Origin: Epithemia pelagica
Lineage: Eukaryota; Bacillariophyta; Bacillariophyceae; Surirellales; Surirellaceae
Reading direction: 5' to 3'
NCBI GenBank assembly: GCA_946965045.2
Contig: OX337241.1
Span: forward strand, 1,054,001 to 1,118,000
Length of the DNA stretch: 64,000 bases
The notes beneath the pieces were generated by a model. That model saw only the letters and a program-made list of their open reading frames with translations, was not told the origin of the DNA and searched no databases. This document shows, in pieces, positions 62,308-64,000 of this stretch. Positions within the stretch are counted from its first letter, which is position 1. Each line of letters starts with the position of its first letter. The translations under genes were made by a program, and so were the position numbers.

Positions 62308-63627
62308 ATGTTTCTCGCTTATGCATTATGGAATCGATCAAAAACGATCAAGAATCACGAGACAGTTTGTTCGAGAAATGGAACCTCCACCACGACAGCG
62401 CCTTCTACAAAAAGGATCCATACAAAGCTACCAGCTTATCGTTACCATTCGGTTCCATCGTTTTATATTTTCGTAACCCTTGTTGGGATTTGCTGTCTTT
62501 CCCATTCCTTGTGGTGGAACCGACAATGTTATCATCCTACGATGACCTACATCGAGGGGCCCATCGCCACCACAAACACACCTCAAAGAAAGCACGCAAC
62601 ATCCAACTCCACCACTACGTCCAGAAAAGACAATGATACAAATCATTCCACACTTTCATCACCACATTTTTTCATCTCGAGTACAGACACAACGTTTGCA
62701 CTGGTTGTTCAGGAACACAACCATGAACACAACCATTCTGTTCTCGTCACCACTAATGACACCACGAAACCAATTCATGCTATGTCGAACTTGAATAACG
62801 AAGCCACTGCTCTTGCTTTACCCCTTTCGGATCCGCCAACCCTGGAAACTATATGTGAAAAAAGCAAGCACTCATTCAAGGAAGCCAGTGGTTTGGCTGT
62901 GATTGTGACTGGCATGGAACGGTCCGGAACTACCATTGTCTCTCGACTCATCATGTCTCATCCAACCCTCATGGGTGGATTTGAAGGCGGTGTACTGCTG
63001 GGCTCAAGCCCGGCAGACTTTGAACACATACATCCTTTTTATGAATGGATGACGGGTCCCCAATACATGTGGAATTTGACCTCATCCCAACGAAATGAAA
63101 TGGTCCACGGGTCATCCTGTCATGCTGAAATGTACCATACGTTGCGTCAAAAGTCTCCACTCTTTTCTCAAGGTCGACAGCTCAGCAGGCACAAAATGTA
63201 TCTGGTGGATAAGACGCCCCGCTATGTTTACACCTTGCCCACAATAATGGAACGAGCACCTGAAATTCCCGTAGTGGTCATGGAACGAGATTATGAGGAA
63301 CTCGTAGAGGCCTGGGCCCGGCGCGGAGTGAATGAAACAGCCACGCAAGAAAAGCGTAACCAATTCCGGTATAATCTTGAATCTGCACAAACCTTGTATC
63401 CGGATCGTATTCATGTGGTCAACGTGACCCGTTTCTACCAAGATCCGAATCAAGTCATGTCAGAGGTGTTTACCTTTTTGAACTTGACCTGGAATGAAAC
63501 GTATCTGGGTATGGAGGCGTATAATGCCAAGCTTCCACGCAGCTTGCATCAACCGCCCTTTTCGAGTCATTATTATCCTTCGTCAAAAGAGTATAAACCG
63601 GAGAATGAACATGCCCAACCACAATGA
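62308..63627 (+). CDS. sulfotransferase-like type II membrane protein, duplicate of 26739
   Basis: 439 aa, same length and frame as 26739-28058. Differences seen: H5Y, S/F in the stem (SPHSFISS against SPHFFISS), S/N in FRYSLESA, NVSRF/NVTRF, NHVMSEVFAF/NQVMSEVFTF and YLSMEAY/YLGMEAY. All PAPS-binding and fold motifs are unchanged, so both copies should be active if either is. Several replaced positions match the minus-strand paralogue (NVTRF, NQVMSEVF), suggesting gene conversion or retention of ancestral states. Confidence 0.85.
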   Translation: MFLAYALWNRSKTIKNHETVCSRNGTSTTTAPSTKRIHTKLPAYRYHSVPSFYIFVTLVGICCLSHSLWWNRQCYHPTMTYIEGPIATTNTPQRKHATSNSTTTSRKDNDTNHSTLSSPHFFISSTDTTFALVVQEHNHEHNHSVLVTTNDTTKPIHAMSNLNNEATALALPLSDPPTLETICEKSKHSFKEASGLAVIVTGMERSGTTIVSRLIMSHPTLMGGFEGGVLLGSSPADFEHIHPFYEWMTGPQYMWNLTSSQRNEMVHGSSCHAEMYHTLRQKSPLFSQGRQLSRHKMYLVDKTPRYVYTLPTIMERAPEIPVVVMERDYEELVEAWARRGVNETATQEKRNQFRYNLESAQTLYPDRIHVVNVTRFYQDPNQVMSEVFTFLNLTWNETYLGMEAYNAKLPRSLHQPPFSSHYYPSSKEYKPENEHAQPQ

Positions 63628-63872
63628 ACAAGCTGCAAGGTTTCGTGGGACGAGAATGTACATTAGAACCAGGGCTTTAAATCGATTTTCATTGTGAAGT
63701 ACTCTGGTTCTGGAATTGGAGCTAGTAGGGAATGCTGCTATCTTTGCACAAATTTACAAACTCGTGGCCCTTTATAAACTAACACCAATAACTTATAATT
63801 GATCAGTCGTCGGCAACGATCGATTATTACTTCTGATTGACACAAACATCTTCCAAATTTTGCTTTCCACTA
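63628..63872. other. 3' region between the sulfotransferase and the small gene (copy B)
   Basis: Equivalent to 28059-28303. AT-rich with TTTATAAACTAACACC and AACTTATAATTGATC, consistent with two facing 3' ends. No gene. Confidence 0.4.
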
Positions 63873-64000
63873 CTATGCTGCTTTCTTCTCCACCCCCTTG
63901 TTCTTGACCTCCTAAACTTGCCAGTGGAGTCGGGAGATGGCTTTATCAGCTGGGATCTCGCCAACACCACCCACGTGCCACATCCATGCCGTCTCCATGT
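63873..64000 (-). pseudogene. duplicate of the small membrane-protein gene, cut by the window edge, early stop
   Basis: Equivalent to 28304-28431. The codon TAC (Tyr) of copy A is TAG here (63912-63914), which removes the final 13 residues including the basic tail. The N-terminal part lies outside the window. Confidence 0.75.

Larger units (their letters stand above)
61038..64000. repeat. segmental duplication, copy B (partner 25401-28431)
   Basis: Same order and orientation as copy A: sulfotransferase 5' half (-), divergent promoter with the inverted repeat at about 61857-61958, intact sulfotransferase (+), start of the small gene (-). It continues past the window end. The low divergence points to a recent event or to two alleles placed in one contig. 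Confidence 0.95.

Overview
The window looks like nuclear DNA of a diatom, most likely a pennate one; I cannot name the species. The reasons are: short GT-AG introns; several secreted or membrane proteins with Ser/Thr/Pro-rich stretches; a Copia polyprotein whose reverse transcriptase has an HIDD core instead of YVDD, which I associate with diatom Copia elements; LRR and sulfotransferase families; and eukaryotic RNA-silencing genes. No rRNA, tRNA or CRISPR was recognised.

Left part (1-36.8 kb): gene-dense host DNA. In order: a divergent protein kinase; an M16 insulin-degrading-type metallopeptidase (-); two members of a local family of type I membrane proteins (signal peptide, EF-hand-like region, Pro/Ser/Thr stalk, one TM, cytoplasmic PDZ and/or WW), with a third member at 19.6 kb; a TGS1-type cap methyltransferase (-); an MGAT2-type Golgi GlcNAc transferase; a membrane sulfotransferase; a three-exon Cas1p-type membrane acyltransferase; a divergent pair of a second sulfotransferase family; a small membrane protein (-); a terpene-synthase-like protein; a NadR/AAA_28-type P-loop protein; and two tandem minus-strand genes, a cellular RNA-dependent RNA polymerase and an SF1 UPF1/NFX1-like helicase, separated by 81 bp.

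Middle (36.8-51.6 kb): a cytochrome P450 gene stops exactly at its haem-binding loop, where a 205-bp imperfect palindrome begins. Next comes a multi-intron gene for a Crypton-like tyrosine recombinase with an Asn-rich tail. Its introns share a 10-base motif not expected by chance. Then comes a 5'-truncated, decayed Copia element. Inside its RT-RNase H region sits a very young LTR retroelement (766-bp LTRs, 5-bp target duplication) carrying one long open frame without a complete catalytic set.

Right part (51.6-64 kb): the sulfotransferase pair of 24.6-28.4 kb reappears as a ~3-kb segmental duplication running off the right edge. In this copy the minus-strand gene is split by a 9.36-kb block. 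The block holds an LRR fragment, an unidentified gene remnant and two direct copies of a ~3.2-kb repeat. Each repeat carries a nuclease-like (PD-(D/E)XK) frame and a captured, broken C-terminal piece of an acetylornithine-aminotransferase gene. One copy is also split by a 596-bp TIR element.
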